Origin: CAVPUA01 sp963708805
Lineage (GTDB): Bacteria; Actinomycetota; Actinomycetes; Mycobacteriales; Jatrophihabitantaceae
Reading direction: 5' to 3'
Assembly (NCBI GenBank): GCA_963708805.1
Contig: CAVPUA010000001.1
Location: 682,001 to 746,000 of the forward strand
Length of the DNA stretch: 64,000 nt
Part shown: in pieces, positions 19,528 to 29,480 of the stretch
Layout of the letters: each line of letters starts with the position of its first letter
Numbering within the stretch: the first letter of the stretch is position 1
Program-made: the position numbers and the translations under genes
Notes under the pieces: generated by a model
What the model was told of the DNA's origin: nothing
The model's input: the letters and a program-made list of their open reading frames with translations, nothing else
The model's database searches: none

Positions 19528-21730
19528 ATGTCGATCTACCTGTTCCGTCTGGCCCGGCTTGCGTTCCGGCATCGGCGCATCGTGCTGTCGCTGTGGCTGC
19601 TGGCGGTGATCGGCGCGGTGTCGGCCGCGACCCTCAGTGGCGGCAAGACGAACGACAACTTCACCATCCCGGGCACCGAGGCCCAGCAGGCCTCCGACTT
19701 GCTGGCCAAGAAGCTGCCGGCGTTCAGCGGCGGCCAGATGCAGGTCGTGTTCGCGACCCACGGTGGCGCGACGGTCACCGCAGGAGCGGCGCAGACGGCG
19801 ATCCAGGCCACCATGGCCAAGCTCAAGGCGGTGCCGCAGGTAGCGACCGTCATCGACCCGTACACCGCCAAGCTGGTGTCGCAGTCGGGTCAGGTCGCGA
19901 TCGGGACCGTGCAGTTCGCGCCCAGCGCGGCCGACGTCAAGGACTCCTCCCTGGACGACGTGAAGGACGCGGTCAAGACGGCCACCGACGCCGGGCTGCA
20001 GGTCGACTTCGCCGGCAGCGTCTATCCCGGGTGGCGAACCGAGGTCTCGGAACTACCCGAGCTGGTCGGACTGATCGTCGCGTTCATCATCTTGCTGATC
20101 ACGTTCGGCGCGTTCGCCGCGGCCGGCATGCCGATCCTGAACGCGATCATCGGAGTCGCCGTCACCCTGATGGGCGTCACCGCTGTCGCGTCGGTGATCA
20201 CCATCGCGTCGGCGTCCACCACGGTCGCCTTGATGTTGGGGCTGTCCTGCGGCATCGACTACGCGCTGTTCATCCTTTCCCGTCACCGCAACAACCTGCT
20301 GCAGGGGATGGGCGTCCAGGAGTCGGTGGAGCTGGCCGTCGGAACCGCCGGCAGCTCGGTGGTCTTCGCCGCGCTGACGGTGATCATCGCGCTGTGCGGC
20401 CTCAGCGTCGTCGGCATCCCGTTCCTCACCGTCATGGGCCTGGCCGCCGCCTGTTCGGTGTTCATCGCGCTGATGGTGGCGCTCACCCTGTTGCCGGCGC
20501 TGCTCGGGTTCGCCGGTCCCAAGGTCACCAACTTCATCCGGCTGCCGTGGAGCCGTGAGCACTTCGCCCACGTCGCCGACACCGCGGCGAACCGGCCGAC
20601 GCAGACCCGAGGGGCGGCGTGGGCGCGCTTCGTCGTGCACAACCGCATCGTCGTGCTGATCGTGGGCGTCGGCCTCCTGCTCGTCCTCGCGATTCCGGCG
20701 CTCAGCCTGCAGCTCGGCCTGCCCAGCGGGGCGTCCAAGCCGACGTCCGACACCTCGCGCAAGGCCTACGACCTGACGACCGCGGGCTTCGGTGCCGGCT
20801 TCAACGGTCCGTTGCTCGTGGTCGCCGACAACGTGGCGACGCCGCAGGCCGCGGCGCCGATGATCGCCGCGCTGAGCGAGGAACCCGACGTCGTGAACGT
20901 CTCGATCGTTGCGGCCCAGAACGGCGTCGCTGTGATCCGCGTGATCCCCAAGAGCGCGCCCAACGATGAGGCGACGGCCAACGCTGGTGAACCGGATCCG
21001 TTCCGACCGCACGACGATCGAGGGGCAGACCGGCGCGCACATTCTGGTCGGCGGCACGACCGCCTCGAACATCGACGTCTCGAGCAAGCTGTCGGCGGCG
21101 GTGCCGATCTTCTTGATCGTGGTCGTCGGCCTGGCGTTCGTCCTGCTGACGTTCGCGTTCCGGACGATCTTGGTGCCGATCAAGTCGATCATCGGGTTCC
21201 TGCTGTCGATGAGTGCCGCGTTCGGCGCCCAGGTCGCGGTCTTCCAGTGGGGCTGGGGCGAGCACATCCTCGGCATCGTGCCGAGCGAGACGATCAGCTT
21301 CCTGCCGATCATCATGCTGGCGATCATCTTCGGCCTGTCGAGTGACTACGAGGTGTTCGTCGTCTCGCGCATCAAGGAGGACTTCACCAAGAACGGGGAC
21401 GCGCGCGAGGCGGTCGTCCGGGGGACCGGGTTGTCGGCGCGCGTCGTCACCGCGGCGGCGCTGATCATGTTCTCGATCTTCGTGGCGTTCATGGTCACCA
21501 AGGACCCGACGATCAAGGCGATCGGTTTCAGCTTCGCGATCGGCGTGTTCCTGGACGCGTTCGTCGTCCGGCTGACCCTCGTGCCCGCGGTCATGGCGAT
21601 CGTGCGCAGCAAGCTCTGGTATCACCCGCAGTGGTTCTCGAAGTACGTCCCCGACCCCGACATCGAGGGCGTGAAACTCGAGCACCTGCTCGCCGACCAG
21701 AAGCCGGAGCCGGCCGGCTCGATGTCCTGA
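19528..21730 (+). CDS. MMPL/RND-family membrane transporter (frameshifted)
   Basis: About 734 residues in two RND halves. Helix 1 (IVLSLWLLAVIGAV) is followed by an outer loop, then helices 2-6, with GLSCGIDYALFILSRHRN in the first half and GLSSDYEVFVVSRIKEDF in the second. The Asp-Tyr pairs in these segments are the proton-relay residues of MMPL proteins. Actinobacterial MMPLs export lipids or siderophores or mediate resistance. One extra base near 20968 splits it: DEATA continues as TLVNRIRSDRTTIEGQTGAHILVGG in the next frame. ATG 19528 follows GGCTCCG without a strong SD. Confidence 0.85.
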
Positions 21731-21739
21731 CCGGAGTGC

Positions 21740-23431
21740 TCAGTAGACGATCACGAACGCTCGTTGACTGAGCAGCAGGCCGGTCAGGACGAGCGAGCGC
21801 AGGCCGGGTGACAGGCCGACTGCTCGCGGGGTGAGGGCGTAACTGATCTGTCCGGCACCATCCGCGGTCACCGTGGCGATGACGCGATGATCGGACGCAA
21901 TCGTGACCGGATGACCGGGCAGGAATCCGCGGGCGGTGATCGTGGTCGGCTGGCTGCTCGCGACGGCCAGTGGACTGGCACTGGCGTTCAGGCCGAGCTG
22001 AGCGAGCTGCGTCGCGGCCTGTTCGGTGAGCGCGTTCCGGTCGGCGGCCTGGGCGGACGCCGCAGCCAAGGCGGGAACGAAACGCGCAGCATCGACCGTC
22101 CCCCATCCGGTCGCGACGTCGTAGCCCGGCGCGGCCGCGAAACCGGTGACACCGAACGCGGTGTTGGTGCCGCTCGTGACATCGACCAGCCCGCTCGACA
22201 CCGGGTCCGGTCCGAGGTCGTCGTACAACATGCTGTTGATCGCACCGAGATGCGCGCCCCGCACTTGGGTGGCGAGGGCGAGCACCGCGGCGAACTGCGG
22301 CGCAGCCTCCGACGTGCCGTCGGTGCCGTCCATGGTGATGTCGGGCAGCGAGCGCATCGAGCTGCCGGTGATCGACGCGACCCGGTCCTGATAGGTCGGT
22401 CGGTTGTAGATCGTGGAGAAGCCGGCTCCTTCGGCGGCCCGGCCGGTATTCCAGACCGAGAAGGTGTCCTGGCCGTCAGCGCCGGTGTAGGTGTGCGCCG
22501 GCGTGATGCCGCCGACAGCGGTGACGTACGGCGAATCGTCCCAGGTCGCCACGGCGCGGGTCGTCGTGACGTCGTTGCAGAAGGCGGTCGCGGTCGCCAG
22601 GTTCTGCGCGGCACCGCAGTCGCCGGTGGCGTCGACGACCGGAATGCCGGCCGCGGCCGCGGCGAGCTCGCCCGGGTCCTGCGCGTGGATCTCGGCCGCA
22701 CCGTCGCTGTAGTCGCCTTCGTTGCTGCCGTCACTGATCGACATGACGTCAGCCAGCCGGCGCGTGCTCACGAACTCGAGCGACTTCATCAGCTCCGGCA
22801 TCGCCACCTGACTGGACGCGTCGCCGGGCCCTTCCGTATCAGCTGGCGTCGCCGCGACGACGATCTTCGCGTACGGCGCGAACAGGTGGACGGCCTCGAC
22901 GTCGAGTCGCAGTTCACCACCCCACCCGGCGCACGATCCGTAGTCGCCCAGCGCCTGCATGCCGGCCGGGCAGGTCGCCGGCAACGGTCCCGTCGGGTAC
23001 ACGGTCGTGACCGTCGTGTCCGGCAAGCCGATCTGGGCGTCGAGCGTGTTCAGCGTGGCCTGGATCCCCGGCAGATCCCAACCCACGATGACGGCAACGG
23101 ACGTGCCGGTGCCGTCGATCCCTTGATTCCACAGGGATTCGATGTCGAATGAGCGGAGGTCACGCAGGTCCAGGTCGCCCCACGTGTGCTTGCCGGTGGC
23201 GAGGATCGCGTCGATCTTGGCCTCGGTCGCCTGCAGCGTCGCGATCCGCGTCGCTGCCGTGGGACCGGGGCCGGCCGCTGACTTCGCGTGCGCCGTGGGG
23301 GCGGCCAGCAGGCCGGCGGCGAGCAACAACGCCGCCGCCATCGCCAGCCGGGGCCGTCGTCGACCGGGGAGCGGCAGCAGCGCGACACGCCGTCCGGTCC
23401 GCTGCAGACGCTCCTTGGTCGGCCAGCTCAC
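21740..23431 (-). CDS. Secreted S53 (sedolisin) family serine peptidase
   Basis: A 563-residue exported protease. The N-terminus has a charged stretch and a hydrophobic core ending APTAHAKS, a signal peptide. The sedolisin catalytic Glu and Asp are in GGELRLDVEAVHLFAP (E173, D177) and the nucleophile is in DGTSEAAPQF (S374); the usual SGTS is DGTS here. GYDVATGWGTVDAARF is the C-terminal calcium-region signature. A region of about 120 residues after it has no clear family. No long propeptide like that of acid-active sedolisins is seen. It overlaps the iminopeptidase gene by four bases, so the two form an operon. Confidence 0.85.
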   Translation of the reverse strand: MSWPTKERLQRTGRRVALLPLPGRRRPRLAMAAALLLAAGLLAAPTAHAKSAAGPGPTAATRIATLQATEAKIDAILATGKHTWGDLDLRDLRSFDIESLWNQGIDGTGTSVAVIVGWDLPGIQATLNTLDAQIGLPDTTVTTVYPTGPLPATCPAGMQALGDYGSCAGWGGELRLDVEAVHLFAPYAKIVVAATPADTEGPGDASSQVAMPELMKSLEFVSTRRLADVMSISDGSNEGDYSDGAAEIHAQDPGELAAAAAGIPVVDATGDCGAAQNLATATAFCNDVTTTRAVATWDDSPYVTAVGGITPAHTYTGADGQDTFSVWNTGRAAEGAGFSTIYNRPTYQDRVASITGSSMRSLPDITMDGTDGTSEAAPQFAAVLALATQVRGAHLGAINSMLYDDLGPDPVSSGLVDVTSGTNTAFGVTGFAAAPGYDVATGWGTVDAARFVPALAAASAQAADRNALTEQAATQLAQLGLNASASPLAVASSQPTTITARGFLPGHPVTIASDHRVIATVTADGAGQISYALTPRAVGLSPGLRSLVLTGLLLSQRAFVIVY

Positions 23432-24387
23432 GGCGCCGACAGCCCACCGGCGAAGCGGTGCAGCGCCCCCAGCATCACCTCGGTCATCGCATCGCCACCG
23501 GTGTGACCGCTGTCGACGATGTGCAGCTCAGCATCCGGCCACGCCCGGGCGAGCAGCCAGGCCACGTCGGGTGGACCGCCAAGGTCGAACTGGCCATGGA
23601 TCAGCACGCCGGGGATGCCGGCCAACCGGTGCGCGTCGCGCAGCACCTGGCCCTCGTCGAGCCATGCCCCGTGCGAGAAGTAGTGGGCGCAGAGCCGGGC
23701 GAAGATCATCCGGAAGTCCGGATCGCGGAAGCGCTCACTCGGCGTCCAACCCGCCTCGAGCGAGACGACGGTGTCCTCCCAGTCGCACCAGTCCTGCGCG
23801 GCGCGCGCCTTCACGACCGGATCGGTCTGCCCGTTGAGCAGCTCGTCGTAGGCCGCGACGAGATCCGAAGCGTCGCCGCCGCCGGCGCTGAACTGCGCCC
23901 ATTGAGACGGGAAGAACCGTCCGGTCTCGTGGTAGAGCCAGTGCACGTCCGAGCGGCGCGTCATCGTCACCGACACCAGGACCAGCTCGGTCACGCGCTC
24001 GGGGTGACGCTCGGCGTAGGTCAGGCCGAGGGTCACCCCCCACGAGCCGCCCCAGACCAGCCAGCGTTCGACGCCCAGGTGGTCCCGGAGCTTCTCGATG
24101 TCGCCGAGGAGATGGGCGGTCGTGTTGGTCGACAGGTCGGTCGCCGGATCGGCCACCGACGGGGTGCTGCGGCCGCACCCGCGCTGGTCGAACTGCACCA
24201 ACAGGTAGGCGGACGGATCGAAGCTGCGACGGCGACCGGGCGAGAGGCCGCCGCCGGGACCGCCGTGCAACGCGATCGCCGGCTTGCCCGCCGGGTTGCC
24301 GCTGGCCTCCCAGTAGATCGACTGGCCGTCGCCGACATCGAGCCAGCCCGATTCGAAGGGCTCGATCTCCGGAAATCGCTCGCGCAC
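23428..24387 (-). CDS. pip: Prolyl iminopeptidase
   Basis: An S33 alpha/beta-hydrolase that removes N-terminal proline from peptides. It has the oxyanion motif LHGGPGGGLSPG, the DQRGCGRSTPS signature specific to the family, the nucleophile elbow WGGSWGVTLGLTYAERHP and late Asp/His (GQFDLGGPP, DSGHTGGD). 319 residues, normal length, no signal peptide. It is read before the S53 protease with a 4-base overlap. Together they suggest external protein digestion coupled to internal peptide use. Confidence 0.93.
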   Translation of the reverse strand: MRERFPEIEPFESGWLDVGDGQSIYWEASGNPAGKPAIALHGGPGGGLSPGRRRSFDPSAYLLVQFDQRGCGRSTPSVADPATDLSTNTTAHLLGDIEKLRDHLGVERWLVWGGSWGVTLGLTYAERHPERVTELVLVSVTMTRRSDVHWLYHETGRFFPSQWAQFSAGGGDASDLVAAYDELLNGQTDPVVKARAAQDWCDWEDTVVSLEAGWTPSERFRDPDFRMIFARLCAHYFSHGAWLDEGQVLRDAHRLAGIPGVLIHGQFDLGGPPDVAWLLARAWPDAELHIVDSGHTGGDAMTEVMLGALHRFAGGLSAP

Positions 24388-24423
24388 CCGCTAACCCTAG
24401 GACGGGCCGGGCAGGATGAGCTC

Positions 24424-25383
24424 ATGTTGCTCTGGGACCAGCACACCTGCCTGGCGTTGCTGCCGGATGCCGAGGTCGCCGAGCTGACCCGCTATGGACG
24501 CCCGGGCGGTGCCTACACGTCGGTGAACGTCGGGTATTCGCCGCACACGTTCGACGACGCCATGGCCGTGCTGCTCGGCTTTCGGGCGGCTGTCGCGGCT
24601 CATCCCGCTCTGGAGCTCGCACCGACCGTCGATGATGTAGACCGGGTGACCGCCTCGGGTCACATCGCCGTCGGCTTCGATCTCGAGGACTCGGGCCCGC
24701 TGGCCGGCGATCTCGGCAACGTCCGGGTCTTCAGCGACCTCGGAGTTCGGACGATGTTGCCGACGTACAACTACGCTAATGCGGCGGGCTGCGGTTGTCT
24801 CGACACTCAAGATACTGGCTTGACGGCCTGGGGCCGCCGCCTGGTCGGGGAGATGAACGCCGTAGGCATGGTGGTGGACGGGTCGCACTGCAGCGCCCGC
24901 ACCGGGCTCGATCTGTGCGAGGCGTCGATGCAGCCGGTGATCTACAGCCACTCGTGCCTGCGCTCGGTCTGGGACCATCCACGTAACGTCACTGACGACC
25001 AGGCCCGCGCGTGCGCGCAGACCGGGGGAGTGGTCGGGATCACCGGCGTCGGCATCTTCCTCGGCCCGAACACGCCGACGCTCGACGCGATGATCACGCA
25101 CCTCGAGGCGGCCGTCGACCTGATCGGCATCGACCACGTCGGCGTCAGCTCCGACTTCTCCTTCGACCACGAGGATTTCGTCTTCGAGATCGCCAACAAC
25201 CCGAATCTCTACGACGAGAGCTACACCCGATGGGGACCGGTCGCGTGGATGGCGCCCGAGACGTTCGTGGGCCTCGGCGCGGCACTGGAGTCACGCGGGT
25301 GGCGCGATGACGAGATCGCCGCGGTGCTCGCCGGCAACTTCAGGCGGGTTGCCAGCGCGGTCTGGCCGGCTAACCGAGCCTGA
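24424..25383 (+). CDS. M19-family (renal/membrane) dipeptidase
   Basis: A 319-residue zinc-dependent TIM-barrel dipeptidase. Typical blocks are WDQHTCL (start of the barrel with an Asp-x-His metal pair), GFDLEDSGPLAGDLGNVRVF (bridging-acid position), GLTAWGRRLVGEMNAVGMVVDGSHCS and YSHSCLRSVWDHPRNVTDDQ. The late DHVGVSSDF completes the barrel. ATG 24424 begins the protein directly. It is divergent from pip across 36 bases, so the two may share regulation. Actual substrate (dipeptides or another amide) is unknown. Confidence 0.85.
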   Translation: MLLWDQHTCLALLPDAEVAELTRYGRPGGAYTSVNVGYSPHTFDDAMAVLLGFRAAVAAHPALELAPTVDDVDRVTASGHIAVGFDLEDSGPLAGDLGNVRVFSDLGVRTMLPTYNYANAAGCGCLDTQDTGLTAWGRRLVGEMNAVGMVVDGSHCSARTGLDLCEASMQPVIYSHSCLRSVWDHPRNVTDDQARACAQTGGVVGITGVGIFLGPNTPTLDAMITHLEAAVDLIGIDHVGVSSDFSFDHEDFVFEIANNPNLYDESYTRWGPVAWMAPETFVGLGAALESRGWRDDEIAAVLAGNFRRVASAVWPANRA

Positions 25384-26212
25384 TCGCCGCCAGTTGGGTC
25401 GCCTGGGCGACCAGCCGGCCGGTGCTGTCCCAGATGAAGCAGGCCTCGTCGAAGCGCTGACCGTCGATGAGGTGCACCCGCTGCAGCACGCGCACCGGGC
25501 CCGGCGCAGGGAGCGCCCGGACGTAGGCGGTCAGCTCGAGGGTCGGCACCCAGCCGGTCAGCTCGATGTCGAACGTGGCCGGCGGGAAGGAGTCGATCGA
25601 CCACAGCAGCGAGATCGGATCGAACGGTGTTTCGTCGGGCAACGCCAGCCAGCCCCGCAACACGCCGCGGCCGGTGGGTTGCGCCCGCGCGAACTCGGCC
25701 GTGGCCGGCTCGATGCGCATGTCGACCTCGCCCATCATCCGGGCCTGCACGCCCGTCGGGGTCTGCGGTGGCACGCGCAGGCAGTCCTCGAACGGGACGA
25801 CGCCGGCGGCCGGCACGCCATCCGTCCAGTACGGCCGCGCGTCCGGGTCGAGTTCGCCGGTCGTGAACAGCGCCTCGACGCAGATCCGGCCGTCTTGGCT
25901 GAGCCGGGCGTGCAGTTGGCTGGCCGATCGTCCGGCCCGCAGTTCCTCGGTCGTGATCGTGGCCGGACCGGGATCGGGAGCGCGCAGGAAGTGGGCGCTG
26001 GCCGCCAGCACGTGGCGGTGCGCGCCGGCCGCGGTGACGGCCCGGCCCATCATGGCGAGCAGATAGCCGCCGTTGGGCTTGCCGCCGATGGTCCAGTCGG
26101 GGCTGATCTCGGCCGCGAACTCGGACGGGCTGATCGCGGTCACCGCGCTGACGTCGGCAAAGCTGCGATTGGCCATGCGCTGATCAAAACACGCAGCTGT
26201 GTCGGCTGACAC
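25370..26212 (-). CDS. Acyl-CoA thioesterase-like protein (double hot-dog)
   Basis: 280 residues resembling the TesB/4HBT_3 thioesterase-like family. The first hot-dog contains ISPDWTIGGKPNGGYLLAMMGRAV and HVLAASAHFLRAPDPGPATI. The second contains LLWSIDSFPPATFDIELTGWVPTLELTAYVR and CFIWDSTGRLVAQATQLAAIRLG. Such proteins hydrolyse acyl-CoA, and the specificity is not readable. An internal ATG at 26176 (MANRSFADV) may be the true start since the first 12 codons are not conserved-looking. It overlaps the M19 gene tail to tail by 14 bases. Confidence 0.8.
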   Translation of the reverse strand: MSADTAACFDQRMANRSFADVSAVTAISPSEFAAEISPDWTIGGKPNGGYLLAMMGRAVTAAGAHRHVLAASAHFLRAPDPGPATITTEELRAGRSASQLHARLSQDGRICVEALFTTGELDPDARPYWTDGVPAAGVVPFEDCLRVPPQTPTGVQARMMGEVDMRIEPATAEFARAQPTGRGVLRGWLALPDETPFDPISLLWSIDSFPPATFDIELTGWVPTLELTAYVRALPAPGPVRVLQRVHLIDGQRFDEACFIWDSTGRLVAQATQLAAIRLG

Positions 26213-26299
26213 CGTGGCGGACTACACAGCGCATGCAACCGCTTGCAGTGCCTAGTGTTGTAGCTCTCCGCAAGCGACGTCCATGATCTGGGAGCGCCA

Positions 26300-28981
26300 G
26301 TGTCGGTACCGAGCACCAAGTTCGTCTATGACTTCGCCGAAGGCAGCAAGGACATGAAGGACCTGCTCGGCGGCAAGGGCGCGAATCTGGCCGAGATGAC
26401 GAACCTGGGGCTGCCGGTGCCGCCCGGGTTCACGATCACCACTGAGGCGTGCAAGGCGTTCCTCAAGTCCGGTCGCGAACCGTCCGAACTGGCGGCCGAG
26501 GTCACCGATCACCTGCACCAGCTCGAGAAGCGGATGGGCAAGAAGCTGGGTCAGTCCGATGACCCGTTGTTGGTGTCGGTTCGGTCGGGGGCGAAGTTCT
26601 CGATGCCCGGGATGATGGAGACCGTTCTGAACGTCGGCCTCAACGACCAGTCGGTGCGGGGATTGGCCGCGCAGGCGGGTAACGAGCGGTTCGCGTTCGA
26701 CTCGTACCGGCGCCTGATCCAGATGTTCGGCAAGACCGTGCTCGACATCGAGGGCGCCTGGTTCGAGGACGCGCTGGACGCGACGAAGGCGGCGAAGGGC
26801 GCGACCAACGATCTGGACCTGGACGCCGACGACCTTCGCGCACTGGTGGAGACCTACAAGCAGGTCGTGATCGATCAGGCCGGGCGCCCGTTCCCGCAGG
26901 ATCCGCGGGAGCAGATGGATTTGGCGGTGCGGGCGGTGTTCGAGTCGTGGAACACGCCGCGCGCGGTGATCTATCGGCGCCAGGAGCGGATTGCGGCTGA
27001 TCTGGGCACGGCGGTGAACATCGTGGCGATGGTGTTCGGGAATCTGGACATGGATTCGGGGACGGGGGTGTGCTTCACCCGGAATCCGGCCAACGGTGAG
27101 CAGGGTGTCTACGGCGACTACCTGCAGAACGCCCAGGGTGAGGACGTGGTCGCGGGTATCCGCAACACGATCCCGTTGGCTGATCTGGAGGCGTTGGACA
27201 AGAAGTCGTACGGGCAGTTGCTTCAGATCATGCAGCGGCTGGAGGAGCACTTCCAGGATTTGTGCGATATCGAGTTCACCATCGAGCGTGGCAAGTTGTG
27301 GATGCTGCAGACGCGGGTGGGCAAGCGGACGGCGGCGGCGGCGTTTCGGATCGCGACGCAGTTGGTGGATCAGGGGCTGATCGATCTGGACGAGGCGGTG
27401 CAGCGGGTCACGGGGGCGCAGTTGGCGCAGTTGATGTTCCCGCGCTTCGACGAGTCGGTGGCGCGGCGCAAGATCGCGCAGGGCATGAACGCCTCGCCCG
27501 GGGCCGCGGTCGGCAAGGTCGTCTTCGACTCGTACACGGCGGTGAAGTGGTCACGCAGCGGTGAGGCCGTGATCCTGGTCCGCCGCGAGACGAACCCCGA
27601 CGACTTGAACGGGATGATCGCCGCCGAGGGCATCCTGACCAGCCGAGGTGGGAAGACGTCGCACGCGGCGGTCGTGGCCCGGGGGATGGGCAAGACGTGT
27701 GTGTGCGGGGTGGAGGCCCTGGACGTGAACACCAAGGGCCGCAAGTTCACCGCCCCGGGTGGCGTCGAGGTGCATGAGGGTGACGTGATCTCGATCGACG
27801 GCACCACCGGGGAGGTGTTCCTGGGCGAGGTGCCGGTGGTGGCGTCGCCGGTGGTGCGCTACTTCGAGGGCGACGCGACGGCCGTCGGGGACGAACTCGT
27901 CCAGGCGGTGGATCGGATCATGAAACACGCCGACGGGCGGCGGCGGATGGCGGTGCGGGCCAACGCCGACAACGCCGAGGACGCGCAGCGGGCGCGCCGC
28001 TTCGGGGCGCAGGGCATCGGACTGTGCCGGACCGAACACATGTTCCTCGGGGAACGCCGTCAACTGGTGGAGCGCTTGATCCTGGCCGACACCGACGAGG
28101 AACAGGCAAAGGAACTACAGGAACTGCTGCCACTGCAGCGCGAGGACTTCCTCGGCATCCTGGAGGCGATGGACGGGCTGCCGGTCACGATCCGGCTGCT
28201 CGATCCGCCGCTGCACGAGTTCCTGCCCGACATCACCGAGCTCTCGGTGCGGGTCGCGGTCGCCGAGGCTCGCGGCGAGAAACGCGAGGGCGACCTGCGG
28301 ATGCTGCAGGCCGTGCACCGCCTGCACGAGCAGAACCCGATGCTCGGCCTGCGGGGGGTCCGCCTCGGGGTCGTCATCCCCGGCCTGTTCGCGATGCAGT
28401 CCCGTGCGGTCCTGGAAGCCGCCGCGCTGCGGATCAAGGCCGGCGGCGTCCCGCGCGTGGAGATCATGGTCCCCCTCGTGGCCAACGTCCAAGAGTTGGA
28501 AACGGTGAAGCAGGACATCATCCAGGTCGCGCGCGAGGTCCGGGCCGAGACCGGTGTGCACCTGGAGTTCCTGGTCGGCACCATGATCGAACTACCCCGC
28601 GCCGCACTGACGGCCGACCAGATCGCCGACGCCGCCGAGTTCTTCTCCTTCGGCACCAACGACCTCACCCAAACCACCTGGGGCTTCTCCCGCGACGACG
28701 TCGAAGCCGCGTTCTTCTCCGCTTACCTCGAGAAAGGCATCTTCGGGGTTTCCCCGTTCGAAACCATCGACCGCGACGGCGTCGGCGAGCTCATCCGCAT
28801 CGGCGCCGAACGCGGCCGCTCCCACCGCCCCGGCCTCAAACTGGGCGTCTGCGGCGAACACGGCGGCGACCCCGACTCCGTCCACTTCTTCGAAGAAGTC
28901 GGCCTCGACTACGTCTCCTGCTCCCCCTTCCGCGTCCCGGTGGCGCGGCTGGAAGCAGGGCGTTCCGTCGCCGACGCCTGA
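26300..28981 (+). CDS. ppdK: Pyruvate, phosphate dikinase
   Basis: PPDK interconverts pyruvate + ATP + phosphate with phosphoenolpyruvate + AMP + pyrophosphate. All three parts are seen: the N-terminal ATP-grasp part (LLGGKGANLAEMTNLGLPVPPGF; SVRSGAKFSMPGMMETVLN), the central phospho-His domain (ILTSRGGKTSHAAVVARGMGK) and the C-terminal PEP-binding barrel (GIGLCRTEHMFL; GTMIELPRAAL; SFGTNDLTQTTWG; catalytic Cys in LGVCGEHGGDP). 893 residues, full length. GTG 26300 is preceded by GGGAG. Monocistronic, with a roughly 90-base upstream gap. Confidence 0.97.
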   Translation: MSVPSTKFVYDFAEGSKDMKDLLGGKGANLAEMTNLGLPVPPGFTITTEACKAFLKSGREPSELAAEVTDHLHQLEKRMGKKLGQSDDPLLVSVRSGAKFSMPGMMETVLNVGLNDQSVRGLAAQAGNERFAFDSYRRLIQMFGKTVLDIEGAWFEDALDATKAAKGATNDLDLDADDLRALVETYKQVVIDQAGRPFPQDPREQMDLAVRAVFESWNTPRAVIYRRQERIAADLGTAVNIVAMVFGNLDMDSGTGVCFTRNPANGEQGVYGDYLQNAQGEDVVAGIRNTIPLADLEALDKKSYGQLLQIMQRLEEHFQDLCDIEFTIERGKLWMLQTRVGKRTAAAAFRIATQLVDQGLIDLDEAVQRVTGAQLAQLMFPRFDESVARRKIAQGMNASPGAAVGKVVFDSYTAVKWSRSGEAVILVRRETNPDDLNGMIAAEGILTSRGGKTSHAAVVARGMGKTCVCGVEALDVNTKGRKFTAPGGVEVHEGDVISIDGTTGEVFLGEVPVVASPVVRYFEGDATAVGDELVQAVDRIMKHADGRRRMAVRANADNAEDAQRARRFGAQGIGLCRTEHMFLGERRQLVERLILADTDEEQAKELQELLPLQREDFLGILEAMDGLPVTIRLLDPPLHEFLPDITELSVRVAVAEARGEKREGDLRMLQAVHRLHEQNPMLGLRGVRLGVVIPGLFAMQSRAVLEAAALRIKAGGVPRVEIMVPLVANVQELETVKQDIIQVAREVRAETGVHLEFLVGTMIELPRAALTADQIADAAEFFSFGTNDLTQTTWGFSRDDVEAAFFSAYLEKGIFGVSPFETIDRDGVGELIRIGAERGRSHRPGLKLGVCGEHGGDPDSVHFFEEVGLDYVSCSPFRVPVARLEAGRSVADA

Positions 28982-29003
28982 GGCGGGCGGGTAGGTTCGA
29001 AGG

Positions 29004-29480
29004 GTGTTCCGCCGACGGCCCCGCACCGATCTGAAGGCCTTGACGTCACGCTCGGCCGATCGGCGCGAGTCGACGATGATCCTTCCGACGACGGCCCTGC
29101 TGCAACAGATCCTGGACGAGTACGGCCTGCGCCACTCGTTCGACGACGACGGTGACCTGACGGTCCGCTGGGAGAAGTGCAACGTCTTCTTCTTCCATTA
29201 CGGCGAGAAGCAGGAAGTCGTCCAGGCTCGGCTCTACCTCAACCGCAGGTTTAGTGTCGACCTGCGTCCGACCGTCGCGTTGATGCTCGATGACTGGAAC
29301 CGCACCAAGCTCTTCCCGAAGGCTTACACCGTCCTGCCCGACGACGGTGCCGTGGGAATCTGCGCCGAGCAGGTCTTCGACTTCGAGGCCGGGGTCACCC
29401 GTGAGCAGCTCAAATACACCGTCGGAATCTGGATCGACACGCTGCTGCGTTTCGCCGAGTGGGTCGACGAGCAGCTGTGA
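29004..29480 (+). CDS. YbjN-domain protein
   Basis: 158 residues with the YbjN (type III secretion chaperone-like) fold: LLQQILDEYGLRHSFDDDGDLTVRWEKCNVFFFHYGEKQEVVQARLYL, DDWNRTKLFPKAY and FEAGVTREQLKYTVGIWIDTLLRFAEWVDE. The family is common in actinobacteria and its role is not settled. GTG 29004 is the track start; the conserved region begins near ATG 29076. Its stop overlaps the dgt start by four bases (GTGA). Confidence 0.8.
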   Translation: MFRRRPRTDLKALTSRSADRRESTMILPTTALLQQILDEYGLRHSFDDDGDLTVRWEKCNVFFFHYGEKQEVVQARLYLNRRFSVDLRPTVALMLDDWNRTKLFPKAYTVLPDDGAVGICAEQVFDFEAGVTREQLKYTVGIWIDTLLRFAEWVDEQL

